Assembly (NCBI GenBank): GCA_019633425.1 | Contig: WSUB01000006.1 | Location: 186,001 to 250,000 of the forward strand | Direction of reading: 5' to 3' | DNA: 64,000 nt | Origin: Tulasnella sp. 424 | Taxonomy: Eukaryota > Basidiomycota > Agaricomycetes > Cantharellales > Tulasnellaceae | Part shown: positions 1 to 12,220 of the stretch, in pieces | How the letters are laid out: every line of letters starts with the position of its first letter | Numbering within the stretch: the stretch's first letter is position 1 | Translations under genes and position numbers: made by a program | Notes under the pieces: generated by a model | What the model saw: only the letters and a program-made list of their open reading frames with translations | Told to the model about the DNA's origin: nothing | Databases searched by the model: none

Positions 1-2221
1 CTCTCATGTCGCCGTATATAATTTTAACGCTATATGATAAGCGTCGAAGTGCATGAGCTGATATCATGCTGCTCCATACGGCATTGGCCGGCCACGCATA
101 GTCCACTTAAGCCCTCAGAATTCCCACTTACTATCCTCTTGGAAACGCCGTAATCGGCCGTAATGCACCCCGTTGCCGCTGATGTGACGAAAAGGGAGCT
201 GTGGAACGAGCACGGGGCCCGGGGTTGAAACTAACTATAATATACGGCGAGTGCCGAGTCGCATGTCAATGGTGAGAAAGAGGAGAGTGTGCGGCCAAAG
301 CATAATAATCGCATTGAACTACATAGTAATCGTTGAAAACCACAATCGTAAATGGATGTTGATGCATTAGAGTTGCCTTGTTGGTAGTCACCTGCCATTT
401 ATGAAAACATTTTAGCTACAGGGGCTTTCTATTGAACAGCCGCTTTTTTATTATTTCTCGGCGAATCCTATTATTACAGCCGCCCGTTATCCACCAATCA
501 CTCCAATGCACCTATCCCTTAAGAATGCGCATTGTGGGTAGTGATACTGCGCTCCACGGCCAATGCTTTTTTTCGTTTACCGCTCAGCTCCCGCTGCTCA
601 CCTGATAACCTAGAAGGGTGGCTGAGATATTACGTAGGATACCGAGAGCATGCTTGTAAAATTCTAGTTAATGCGCCGGCGGGTTTGAGCTATATAGGCT
701 CAGGAAGCGCGGGAGGTCTGAAAGCCACTCATTGTATGTAAGTGAAGGAGTGTCACAAACGTCATGGGACGTCACACGGTATCACACCCGGTCACGCATC
801 GGCACGTCGGCACAGTTCCTCCTGAGCTGGACTCCGACAAGTTTTCCAAAGGTGATCAACAATAATGATATAAACAGGATGTTCAAGATACACATATAAT
901 ACTATGTACTCGTGATATACAATGATACATGCTGTGAGGGCTGATCAATATCACGGATGGCGGGCCCAGGTGGCTGAGCAGCGTCGAATGCTGGTCGAAC
1001 GACGGGATGAGAGGAAGTCCCAGTGGAATTTGGAAATGCGATTAAGTTGAAACGGGATGCGATTGAGCCCAACAGAACGAAGGACTTCTTGGCAGTGCCG
1101 GGTGGATGGGCCGGAGTGGGGATTAGAATGTGGGGCTGGAGGGGCATTAGGATGGCTGGGCATCAATGGTGGCGCGGCGGAACAAAGGAGGTTGGAAGCG
1201 GGACTGAGGGCAATACGCTAGACGAGGTGACGGGAGGAGAATGATTTGACATGGCTATGGCAGATGTGGGCTGGTCGGAAGAGGTGGCGGCGACGTTGGC
1301 CGGTCGGTCTACGGAGTGGTCAGTGGTCAGAAAACAGAGTTGTGTCACGCAATCTGTCACAGGTTGTCACCAGTGCACAGACCCCCTCCCACCACTACAT
1401 GCCCACTCGAAGACGCAAAACCACCTCGAATGTAGAAGTAAAAACTGACCTCATCTCTTTATGATACATCCTGTGTTCCCTGAGAGTTTTTGTTACCAAA
1501 CACACTGGAATGGCAAAGTGAGCACATGCGCTGACGCTTTTTGCGCGAACATATGAACATAAATGAAGCTTGCATGAGACCTCCCAGCCAGCCCAGTATT
1601 CTGGCCGCTCACATCCCAACAGAGGAATTTCCGTAAAACTAATCTAATAAAGAGCTGTGTAAAGATATTTACTATACTTAAATCTCTAAATACAGCCTTA
1701 TCGGTCGTGATTTGCTGGAGACATCAGGGAAAAACTGATTGGGGGCTGGAAAGCAGCTGCAGATCGTGGTGGGGCGGAGTAGATTGGACGTGGCTTGCCC
1801 TGTGACGACTAGGGCTTGGGGCGCTCTCTGCTCGACGCGCGCCATGACGTTTCAGGTACATCCAACCTTTGATTCGCCCGGGCCCTCAACGCAACTTCGG
1901 CACGAACCCAACATGGCTCAAGTGGCTGAAAATCACAATTTTCGAGAACCTTCTCTGAGCCTCATCAGACTCCGCCTCGTGGTCATGAAGGGTTTCGGAG
2001 ATCCTCTATGCCGAAATTACCTACGGTGGTCTGTGGAAACCACTTCCGAAGAGTATTCGCAGAAAACGCCCTTTTCAACAATATTATGAAGGGGTGAATC
2101 CGATCGTGACGAAAGCGATGTCTCTGAGATACAGTAGTTCGCCCCGCTGCCAACCATTGTCTAATTAAACATCATGCCCATTTGACATTATGAGAGGTTT
2201 CAACTACTTATACACTGGCCT
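1..2221. repeat. Duplicated 3' flank of the WD40-like gene; no gene seen
   Basis: No gene is supported here. About 55-545 and 1777-2221 are clearly similar to 9822-10045 and 10045-10490, so this is one arm of a segmental duplication covering the 3' flank of the minus-strand gene at 2222-5886. The segment at about 546-1776 (1.23 kb) is absent from the other arm; it shows no terminal inverted repeats and no recognisable coding domain. The 116-codon open frame at 1739-2089 has a diverged counterpart at 10052-10363, but both are probably duplicated non-coding DNA. Confidence 0.55.
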
Positions 2222-5200
2222 TCAGATCCGAGTATGAGCGCCTGCACTCGGTCTGTCGATCGCAGGCCCATTGCCAGGTTCTTCCCAGACGATCACCCCC
2301 CCTCCCCTACATGCTGAAACTACCATGAGACCCTTTGAGCTGTTCCTCCTTGCTGTGCTTGTTACAGTGCTAATACTGCCATAGTATTCGAACTCGGTCT
2401 CAATTTGACTTCCTTTCAAAGTATGCAGCAGGTGGCGCGTAACCCGGTCCCAGATGTATATGTTCGATTCTGTGTTTCAAGCAAGTTGTCAATATATATA
2501 GGGACAGCAACCGGTTAGCTCCGGGGCCCGTGGTGGACCTACTTCCGTCTGTAGCCATGACCCACTCGTCTGATTCTCCGCTATTATAAAATAGGATGGC
2601 CTCATCAGATTGCTTGGACCAATAAAAACAGGTCATGAATAGATAGGCTCACCAGAACCTAGCCTTTCTGGAAATCCCCTGTCCCCTAGCACCCTTCCCA
2701 TGATCCGGCGATTGCGGTTCCTCTGGAGTAAAAAACCTTCCCCAAAATACTAATTGTGTTCTCCTTGATCGATTTCGAAGTCTCCACAGCTCAGGAAGGT
2801 TCTCATCTCCATAAGAGATGAGTGCAAATTGTCCATTTGAGCTGACGCAAATATGACGGGCATCGGCCAGAACAGGTGCAGCGGCTACGCTCCTCCACTG
2901 CGGACCTTCACCCAACTCAATGACTGCACATCAAACGTCATTATACTTCAGACTTGTTGGTACAGAGTCAACTTACCCAATAACCAACGCTCGGCGCAGG
3001 CGGATTTGGGCCTGGCCTGGGTTTTGGTAGGGATCCAGCTTTCCTGAGGAGCATCCTCACGCAGAGTACCTAAAACCAATATCACCCTAGCCAAGGGTGG
3101 GCTGAGCATTGCACCCCCTCTCCTCAAGGCAAGACTCACTCTTTTGCATTCAGCCCAGCGGGCTGCGGTATACTTGCTACGTCATGTACATGTAGAGGAA
3201 GGTCACAAATGGGTGGGTAGGTCGCTCCTTGACCTTTCAATTGAGTGTCCTAATAATAGGAAACCTTAGTCCCTAGTCAGGACTTGTCTCAAGCCCCACT
3301 CATGTATATCTGGAGTTCATCGCCAATGACTGCAAAGAAACCGGAGGAGGACTGAAGCCAGGCCATGACCCTTACTGTGCCGGTTTTCGCGAAAGACCCG
3401 GGTTCCTCGAGCTGTGAACACAAGGAAATAAATGGGTAAGTAAAGGTGGCATATTACAATAATGAGACGAAAGATAAATCACTTTATTTGCTTTCCGAAT
3501 GGACAGTCCTTCTTTCGCGATAATCACGATATGGGAACTGTCCGGAGACCACGCAAATCGTCCAACAGACGACAGCAAAGTTCTTTCCGCTTCCCCATCG
3601 AGCTTGTCGACGGCCCAAATGGCCACAGATCCGTCCAGCTGGCTAACGGCAAGGCGCTTCCCATCGGGAGAGAAGTGTATATCGTGCCCTGAAGGATGGA
3701 AGATTCGCAGCCTATGAATTGGCCGAAGTGTCTGAAGCTTGTCTTGTCGTCGGCGCACATCCGGAAGCCGGTCTGAAACCAATTTTCGGAGATTCTCGTC
3801 GCATATAAGATCGAGAACCGCTTTTTGAAACATTGAAGGAGGTGGTGAGATCTCCCCGGTCTGGAGTGGTGCTGACTTTGCCGAGTGAAGTACTGTCGGG
3901 ACTTCTTCGTCTTGTATTTCGTCGTCTTCGCCTGTGTCGGGCAAGTCCGGGGTCAACGCCCGTTTAAGGTGTAAGGCTTGGTCTCCCAAATTATTTCTCA
4001 GGCCGTCTGGTGCGGGGTCGATATCACTGAATCACGGGTTGGGCCTTCCCTGTGGGGGGCTGAAGTACTCCGTGACTCGTCGAATACCTGGGAGTGGTTG
4101 GAGTAGCTGGTACAATCCTGCGGTCACTGTCATCCAAGTTCCAGCAGACGCCGGACCGCCCTCCTCTATCGCAGAACCTTCCGCTATCTCTGCCGCTCGC
4201 TGTTGGTGGTGTGGTTCCTGCATGCTTATGATCGTTTTAAGGTCGACTGGAGTTGGTTCGGCGTGCTTGTCTCGGCACCATTCTCTGCATTCCCAAAAGA
4301 TGATGGTGAAAAGCACGAGAAAGGTTGCGCATGTGATCACCACGGTAGAAATACTGACGGAAATATGGAAGCCGGCAGCAAAGGTCCAAACGACAAGACC
4401 GACCGAAAATGCAAGCACAGCAAGGACCAGACAACCGAGCGGTGCATGATCGAATAAGAATGGTGTCCAAACTAAAAGTGAAGACCTTAAGTGATATGTC
4501 TAGTATGCGCCTGTTGTACTTACTAGGAAGAGCGCTACGCGGTGATCGGCTGTGGGATCAAAAATCAGCAGAATTGGTCGAGACTTAGTACGCCACTGCA
4601 GCGGTTCGAAAAACCCACTACATTGCCGCTCTCCCTGTAAAATAAATATCAGCCACGTTGACAATGTGTGTGGAGCACCTTACAATGAATAGCTATTTGC
4701 GAATTGATAGCCGAAGCAATGCTCAGTATGAGCGATGCAATCCACAAGCCCATAGCAGGTGTCTTGAGTCTAAGCGTCCGTCAGAATGAGAGCAAAGAAA
4801 GCGAGTTCATTTGCTTACCTATCTTGATCCATGGAAAACTGGAGGGCAGTTGCTGTCACCGCGGAGAGAAATGTCGCCTTCAATGCCAATCGGTGCGCTC
4901 GATTCAAAAATCCATTTTGGCCCCACCCTTGGTACTTACCACAGTCGACATGTTTTGAAGCCTTGTCTGTGACATCTCCTGAGCATCTCGTATTGCGCCG
5001 ACCCCTGTCGAGAGCTAAATATTAGCAAGACTCGGAGGGGTCCTGAACCTAATGTTAGTAACAACGGACCTTCTTTGATGAAATCGGACAGTGCAGCCTC
5101 CACTTTGGCAACGTACTGCGTCATCTCCTTCATTACTTGACTAGCATACTGACGAGTTGTTGCTGGCTGCACTAAACGAAAACCTGAGACAAAGCTTGGT

Positions 5201-5886
5201 TAGAAGGCGGGCGCAGAATAACACCTCATTAGCCACGAAGGGACGAATTCGCGAACCTTGATGTGATTCGATGCATTCGGCCCGGTAATGCAGCCACTCC
5301 TGAAACTCGACCAAAGCATCCTTGAGGCGCTCGTCAGAAAACTCCGGGATCTCGCAAAGGCCATTATAAAGTGCTCCGAGTCGTTCTGAGAGACCGTCCA
5401 TTGCTTGCGGTAGTCGCCAGTCGGCAGGGTTCGGGGTCGACCAGTCCTGTAAACTACCGGGCAGCTCATCGCTTCCGAGTCCTAAAGAGAATTCCCTCCA
5501 TATTTCGGCTGAGTTAGACTCGAATTCTTTGAGAACCTCATATACGTTTTTTTTGAGCTCGCTTGATGTGAAAATAAGTCCACTTGAAGAACCGATGGGT
5601 CGGATAGCTCTCATGAACTCTTCGAACCTGTGACAGAGAGTGTGGACTTTCCTACAAAGCAAGCAGATAAGGCACGGATCGATCAAGCGTAAAGGAATTT
5701 ATCTCACTTGGAAAATAACTCAAAATCCTCGCAACATTGATTCTGGATCCTCTCGTCTCCATTGACGCGCTGCTCTTTCTTCGTCATTCTCAGCCATCCA
5801 GTAAGTCTGGACTCTATACGAGAGCTTATTTGCTGCTGAGGGGGGTCGGGTGTGGTCTCTCCTATTGTGACAGGCAGAGAGGCCAT
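2222..5886 (-). CDS. Membrane protein with C-terminal WD40-like region, copy 1
   Basis: Sixteen exons assemble to 914 aa: 5886-5708, 5651-5257, 5183-5070, 5004-4940, 4877-4819, 4769-4684, 4634-4622, 4549-4524, 4471-4069, 4026-3483, 3405-3300, 3227-3140, 3086-2977, 2923-2653, 2580-2543, 2469-2222. The N-terminal third is helical with no known domain. A hydrophobic segment (GLWIASLILSIASAI) and a stronger pair (LAVLAFSVGLVVWTFAA and VITCATFLVLFTIIF) suggest membrane insertion. The C-terminal half has WD40-like strands (HDIHFSPDGKRLAVS, RFAWSPDSSHIV, NIYIWDRVTRHLLHTL). It parallels the gene at 12221-15892 exon by exon, including exons of 13 and 26 nt. The intron at 4027-4068 is short (42 nt) and the donor at 3299 (gtgggg) is weak, so those joins are the least certain. 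Family unknown; a membrane-anchored propeller is an inference. Confidence 0.6.
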
Positions 5887-8800
5887 TGTAGAAGGGAGCG
5901 CAGGATGTAAGGAGTCCAAGGTTAACGTGGGTCCAACTGGCGTCTGATCCGAAGGTTAAGTACGCAAAAAAAAGGTGCTGAACATATTAGGAAACAATAG
6001 TTGATTTGCGCCCAACAAGGATAGATCGGATCTGCAGGCTCCGGGTTAACCTCATATAGACCGGCCCCCTTGAACAAGAAAAGCCCACCGATTTCAAATT
6101 CACTGAACCCCAACACTGGGCGACTTCCCATAGGATCTCTGGGACAATTGACACTCGGATAGTCAGTCAAATGTCACAGTAAAAGCTAATATTTACCTGA
6201 TATGGGCGACTGTCTTGGGAAAATTCTGCCCATTGAAACTCCGACTCCCACGAATCACGAAGTGTAAAGGCACCCCCTCAATTTACACGGGCGCACCCGT
6301 AAAATAATCCGAAATTTGCTACGCACATACGGAAATATTACGACTGATTATGGGGTAAGTTTGAGGGCGAAAATCGTTGGCGTGAATTTGAAAGCTACGG
6401 TTTACAGCTGTTTGCGATATTGTTGGCACAAACAAACGCTTATGTAATTTTCGACTCTGAGTGTGCGCGACGGATAGCTCACTCAGCTCACCACCGATTA
6501 GTCTAATATTTGGCAGGTACAACTAAGAAGCGTATACGCAAATGCACAAGTTAAAACTGGGGGAGTTGTTTTACGGGTGGAAAGTCTGCTGAGCTTCATC
6601 GGTGTTTGCTTTGCGGAATGAATCGCTTTCAAACATGCGAACGAAATGCTGTAAATATATCAGCTCTGTAAAATCACATAAAACTATTAGATGCCGGCGC
6701 CGTTGCGGTAGTGGTAGGGGCTGGGTGGGTGCTGATCCCACCCCGCCAGGGTGAGTCTCTGCCAACATACCTGCGGTTACTAAGCAAAAATGCGCATCAG
6801 TTAGCAACAGGTATCATAAACCTTCTGGAGGTCACTCCTTAAGAGCTTGAGGGGTATGGAATCTCAAAAAGGCCCTAAATGAAGGAGCAAGGGATCGCTG
6901 ATCCGTTGATGAGAGCGTTGGGTGAACATTCCTCACATGGCCGTTTTAAGATCAAACAAGTAGTCGAGCACTTGCATAATTGCTCTTAGAGTCTGTGTAC
7001 CAATTTTGAAGATAGCAGCCTCAGGGGTTGTGGAGAAATCGATCCCCGACGAAAAAGTAGAAAATTACGTAAGATTTTGTTTGTGCCAACAGAATCGCCA
7101 ACAGCTGTAACACTTATCGACGGTTGGGCTAGCATAAGTCTCAAGCACGAGCGCCGGGGTCTCAAGTATTCCAAGAAATCCTCCGGGAAGTCGTCCAATC
7201 CCCCTCCCATTCGTTCAGCTGTATCTACCAAATGGGCTTGGAGGACCTCGGATTAGCGGGGCATCTCAACGGACGCGGCTCAGCACTGGAAATCCTCCCT
7301 GAGTCTCCATATTAGCAAGCACGCATTTTAGATGCCCACGGGACAGGAATACCCCACATATAATACTGTATGTAATTGACGCTTTAAAGCAAAGCCTATG
7401 TAAAGGGAAGATCCGGGGGGCTGGTTTATTCGGTCCCATTGGAGCGAAAATTTGGCTCGACTAGACTCGGAACGCCGCGACGCTTCGCTCCTGCTCAACA
7501 ACCAATTTTGATATATAAGGAGGCCTGTGTTAATAACTCATTAAAGATAGTATTGGGATGTCAAAGCGCCCATAATTTGTCTCACAGCCTTCTTACTTCG
7601 GAGCTATTCAGAGGGATATGGGCTAATAGGCCCGGTCAGCTGGCGGAACGCGGTGTAACGTTGGTAGCCATAGGCCCTAGTACCAGCGTGGAAAGTAGCC
7701 GTATAATATTAGGCGACCGGCAGACCAGGTATGCTCACTTGAGCGAAATGGGTTGAATATGTCGCGGAATGGCCCGTAACTTCTATGTCGAAATTGGCTG
7801 ATTTCTATCGAAAATTATTCCCCGCATCATCTGATCCTTCGGCGGGGCGGCATCGGTAAAAATTTTAAGTTTACCGTACGGGAAGAGTCTATGATATGGT
7901 CTGGGCGAAGGTACCTCGGACATCTAAGGGTTGGGCAACCCGTTTTGAGGACCGGGATCTCTGAACTAGAACCCGATAAGATATCGGCATTTGCGCAACA
8001 CCCTCGCTTTCTGTCGGATCCACTCCATTGGTTATGTATAGAGAATTACTGGCGGCAAGAGCAGGTAATCATCGGAACTACTTGTTGAGACGAGTAAATT
8101 AAATTCTCTGGAATATTCATAGGAGAATGGAGGAAATACCCCCTGGAGAAATCCGATCAGCAAGATACCATCGGTTAGATTTACACGTTTTGCAACTATA
8201 AAATAATTACAGATGGGATAAGAGGATTCCTTTGTGCGCCCTCGGTTTCTTCGTAGCTGGGATGGGTAGAGTGATTGATACACGAGGCAGAGATGAGGAG
8301 GCATTGTTTACCATGTTGAAAACTAGTATTAACCCAGTAAAGTAGGAGTGTTCCAAACAGTAGAACGTGTTATGACAACTCTCGGGGGTTGTGATGGGCA
8401 AAAAGAGCGCAGTGGCATTGATTGGTCCGATTAAGGACCTTCCTTGGTTCCTGATGCACATGCATGTGGAAGAAAGGAACAAACTGCGATCATTTGGGGT
8501 TAGAATGGGGTCTAGAGGTTTGAAGGGTGATGGTGGTTTGCCGCGCCAACGGTGGCCTTTGGCCGGTCTACGGGCAAGTGGAACGGCGATGCCATCCTTC
8601 ATCTTCTGGTGTCTAACTGACTTGAGAATTTGTCTTAGTGTCGCTCCAGACTTGGATGCTAAAATACATCTCAAGCTCTCGTTATGACTAAGGACCACGC
8701 CTTCGTAGTCGGGCTGTAGGCGCCTTTCCGCGTGAAGCGCCTCGCAGACTCCCGTCGTTAGAAATAGGTCTTTATTTCCCCATTTATCGGAGATTAATAG

Positions 8801-9821
8801 ATGATGCTTCGGATAGTGTGCAGAATTGCTTCCCCGCGCTCAAAGTGCCAAATTGAAATGCGTGCTTTCAGATGAAAGGTGGAGGTTCTTATCCGGGGCT
8901 GCTTCCCAGATCTTCTGGTGCATCACGAAATACGCAGACCACCTAAAGTCAAGCGTTTTAAATGTAAAAAAAGGGGGAAGTCATTCAGATTTGATAATTT
9001 AGCTCAGCCTCGTGGGATCTGCGGGGGCCTCGTGATCTAGAGAAGTTCCAAAGGGGGATAACCGGACCTCACAGATCTAGGGTGAGTCGTACAGTACATC
9101 CCTGGCAGTTCTAACTCTCTCTGACATTTTTATAAGTTTCAGTAAACTCTGGGCCCAGCAATTAAGGGAATATTTAAGGCCGGAACCCAGTATGTTGGGC
9201 GGGTTGCGCAATGTATTCGCATCTGTACGCCCGACTTGAAATTTCTGTCGCACCTCAATCGGTCACATATCTGAAAAGTGATTGGATTCAAGCAGTACCA
9301 GACGACCAAGCATTTCTCGCGCAAATATTTAAGGGGTGGAGGTCGCTTGTATCTTCCTTTGCCTAGACCGAAATTGATTGTAATAGTTGGGTGCGCACAG
9401 CTCGCTAGAGGTACGTGAGGGTTCTTACCGGCGGAGATCAGTGGGTCGCCGCGGTATCAACCGCCTATCGTGTTTGAACACGCCCGTTCTAAAATCAATT
9501 GCTAGTTTGGACGGGAAATCGGAATGACCGGACACTTTAAAGGTAATATGGCGCCTCATTGCAAAAGGGCCTCGACTTCCAAGCCCGAACGACCGCCGGT
9601 TTCGAACTCTGGGGCGTATGGAGACGCTACTGAAAGTAGCAGGAGGTGTGGGAACCATTCACGATAGAAATTCATCCCTTCGACTTAGAAATAAGAGGCC
9701 GCGTATCTCTGAGACCGGTATCTCACGGCCACCCCAAGTACTGTATACGTATACCCCGCAATTGCGCTTCGCAGAGATAAGTACACTGGCACCACCCTCA
9801 CCAAAAAAGATAAATTTTTTA
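5887..9821. other. Gene-poor stretch
   Basis: Nearly 4 kb with no exon I can connect or domain I can recognise on either strand. Open frames such as 7439-7756 and 8207-8698 lack family resemblance and have no credible splice partners. The end, about 9440-9830, is diverged but alignable to 11520-12110, the DNA just upstream of the plus-strand WD40-like gene, so it is a duplicated 5' flank without its gene. Confidence 0.5.
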
Positions 9822-10490
9822 GCTGATGCTGCTCCATAACGGGATTGAGTGGCGAATCACCCTAGGACGGCATTTCGTGTTGGTAGTCACTTGCCATTTT
9901 GGCTACATGGGGCTTTCTGTTGATCATGAACAGCTTTGATTAATTTGTTTCTCGGAATCCTATTATCACAGCCGCCCGTTTTCCACAAATTACTCCAATG
10001 CCCTTCTCTCTTAATAATGCGCACTGTGAGCGGTGATGGATTGAACGTGGCTTGCCCTGTGACGATCGGGGGACTTGGGGTTGGGCGCTGGATCCGATCC
10101 TACTCGACGCGCGCGCCATGACGTTTGTGGTACAGCCAACCTTTTATCCGCCCGGGCCCTCAACGCAACTTCGGCATGAACCCATGATGGCTCGAGTGCC
10201 TGAATATCAAAATTTTCGAGAACCTTCTCCCAGCCTCGTCGGGTGCCGCCTTGCTAACATGAAAGGTTTCGGAGATTCCCTGGGCCGAAATTACCTACAC
10301 TGGTCTGTGGAAAAGACCTCCGAAGAGCATGCGCAGCAAACACCCTTCTCGATGATAGCATGAAGGGCCCTTACAGAACCGATGTCTATCAGATAGTTCG
10401 CCCCTCTGCCAACCATTGCCTGAATTAGACATCCCTTCCATTCGACAATCACATTACAAGAGGTTTTAAATTATACTCTACATGAAAATT
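9822..10490. repeat. Second arm of the 3'-flank duplication
   Basis: Matches 55-545 joined directly to 1777-2221, so it lacks the 1.23-kb internal segment of the other arm. Shared stretches include the run around 9881-10030 against 382-530 and 10045-10375 against 1780-2095. It lies directly 3' of the truncated WD40-like copy, in the same order as in the first locus. Confidence 0.65.
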
Positions 10491-11285
10491 ACAAGTTACG
10501 AGTGACTGCACTCGATCTGTCGCTCTCAGACTTATTGTCAGATGCTTCCCAGACGATCACTCCCCCTCCCGTACATGCAGAAACAGCCATTAGATCCTTC
10601 GAGCCGTCCCTCTTGAATTCTGTGCTTGTTATCGTGCTAACACTGCTGTAGTAATCGAACTTGGTCTCAATCTGATCTCCTCTCAGAGTGTGCAGCAGGA
10701 GCCGCGTAACTCGATCCTAGATATATATGTTCGATCCTGTGGTTTCAAGCACGCGATCAGTACTAGGGTGGATACGATATCCCCACTGGTTAAATTCGAG
10801 ACCCGTAGCCGACTTACCGCCGTCGGTTGCCATGACCCACTTGTCCGATTCTCCGCTATTCGCAAATAGGACGGTCTCGTTAGATCACTTGGACCAGTAC
10901 ACTATACAAATACGTGGATAAGCCTACCAGAACCTAGCCTTCCCGGAGATCCCCGGTCCAGTAGCGTCTTGTCAACAATCCGGCGTTTTGGGTTGCTCTG
11001 GAGTAAAACACCTTCCTTGAAATACTAACTGAGTTCTCCCTGATTGAGTTCGAAGTCGCCACAGCTCCGGAAGGTTCCTATCGCCGTAAGAGATGAGCGC
11101 TAATTGTGCGTTAGAGCTGACACAAATATGACGTGCATCGGCCAGAACAGGTGCCGCGGCTACGCTGCTCCACTGAGTACCGGGACCTAATTCGATGACT
11201 GCAAACCATACGGAGAAACATCATTACATATCATACTCGGCGGAATGGAGTCGACTTGCCCATTAACTAACATTCGCGCAGGCGG
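10490..11285 (-). pseudogene. Truncated third copy of the WD40-like gene (C-terminal part)
   Basis: On the minus strand this matches the last exons of the gene at 2222-5886 (that gene's 2230-3010). Recognisable pieces include the ARHICV...N strand near 11100-11140 and the exon following the intron that ends near 10770. The tryptophan of the IYIWDR strand has become a TAG stop, and nothing homologous to the 5' two-thirds of the gene precedes it. It is therefore a 5'-truncated pseudogene that moved with its downstream flank. Confidence 0.7.
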
Positions 11286-12220
11286 ACGTAGAATCTTGAA
11301 GATCAATATACTTGAGAATATCAACATATGCCAAGATACCAGACGCACATGTGCTCTAAACTATCTGGGTGTGGAACGTTTCTGTTAGGCATCTCGAGGA
11401 TGATTATTCTACAGCATTACGAAACCGTTTCGTGCAGCTGGGGCAATTTTACTCATGGATCGATGCCTCTTGGCGGCCGGGGGATTCGCTAGAGATAAGA
11501 AACGAGCACCGAGGGTGGATACGATGGGGTCGCCGCAGCATCAATCGCTTATCGTATCCGAAGACGTCCATTTGAGCAAAAACGCTCGAATAAGATAGAA
11601 AAAACCATGAATTGTCTTTTCACAAGAGAATGGTAACTTGAAAGGTGCAGCTGCGGTTTTTTCGCTGGATTCTCCTCACCCACATCAATGTCAAAAGTTA
11701 TGGCGCTTACTGCTTTCCCCAGAAGAAATAGACAGGCCTGCTCTGAAAGAGTGACCTAATTTGGGATCTACTGCGGCATCGATATCTCGCGGGAGGGGTG
11801 GGTTGATAGCTACCATGCGGGGTTGGGACGGGAAGTCGGAATGCCCGAACACTAGAAAGGTAGCTAGGCGGCTGATAGCAGAGGAATTCTCTCGGCAAAG
11901 CACAAATGACCACCGTGCTGAGCAGATGTTATTAAAGTTAGCAGAAAGTGTGGGAGCATTTCCGATAGAAATCTACAACCTTCGACTTAGAAATTCAAGG
12001 GCGCTATCGGTACTATTCGCATTCCCAGGCCACCATTGGCTACACATGCCCGCCTTTTTACTTTATATTGATAAAAACTGGATATTACCCTCTGCAAAGA
12101 AAGATCCCTCGTGTATTTAATCTTTCCGTTGCGCCAGAAACGTCAGTTCGAACAACGACTGCGACCCTTTTTCCCTGACGCCTCTCGTTCCCCTGTCTCT
12201 TCCTAAGACAATCTTTCGCA
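11286..12220. other. Upstream region of the plus-strand WD40-like gene
   Basis: No gene is supported. About 11520-12110 is a diverged duplicate of 9440-9830. The open frame at 11761-12120 overlaps that duplicated flank and is not matched as protein. The promoter of the gene starting at 12221 presumably lies in the last few hundred bases, which are pyrimidine-rich (for example 12160-12210). Confidence 0.4.

Noticed and set aside
546..1776. 1.23-kb segment as a transposon
   Set aside because: No terminal repeats, target duplication or transposase-like frame were visible; it could equally be a deletion in the other arm.
2222..5886. Apparent frameshifts and stops (near 5030, 4600, 4030 and 2500) suggesting a pseudogene
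   Set aside because: All are removed by introns with acceptable splice sites, and the paralogue at 12221-15892 has equivalent junctions, so an intact gene is more likely.
7439..7756. 105-codon open frame on the plus strand
   Set aside because: No ATG at its start, no family resemblance and no splice partners.
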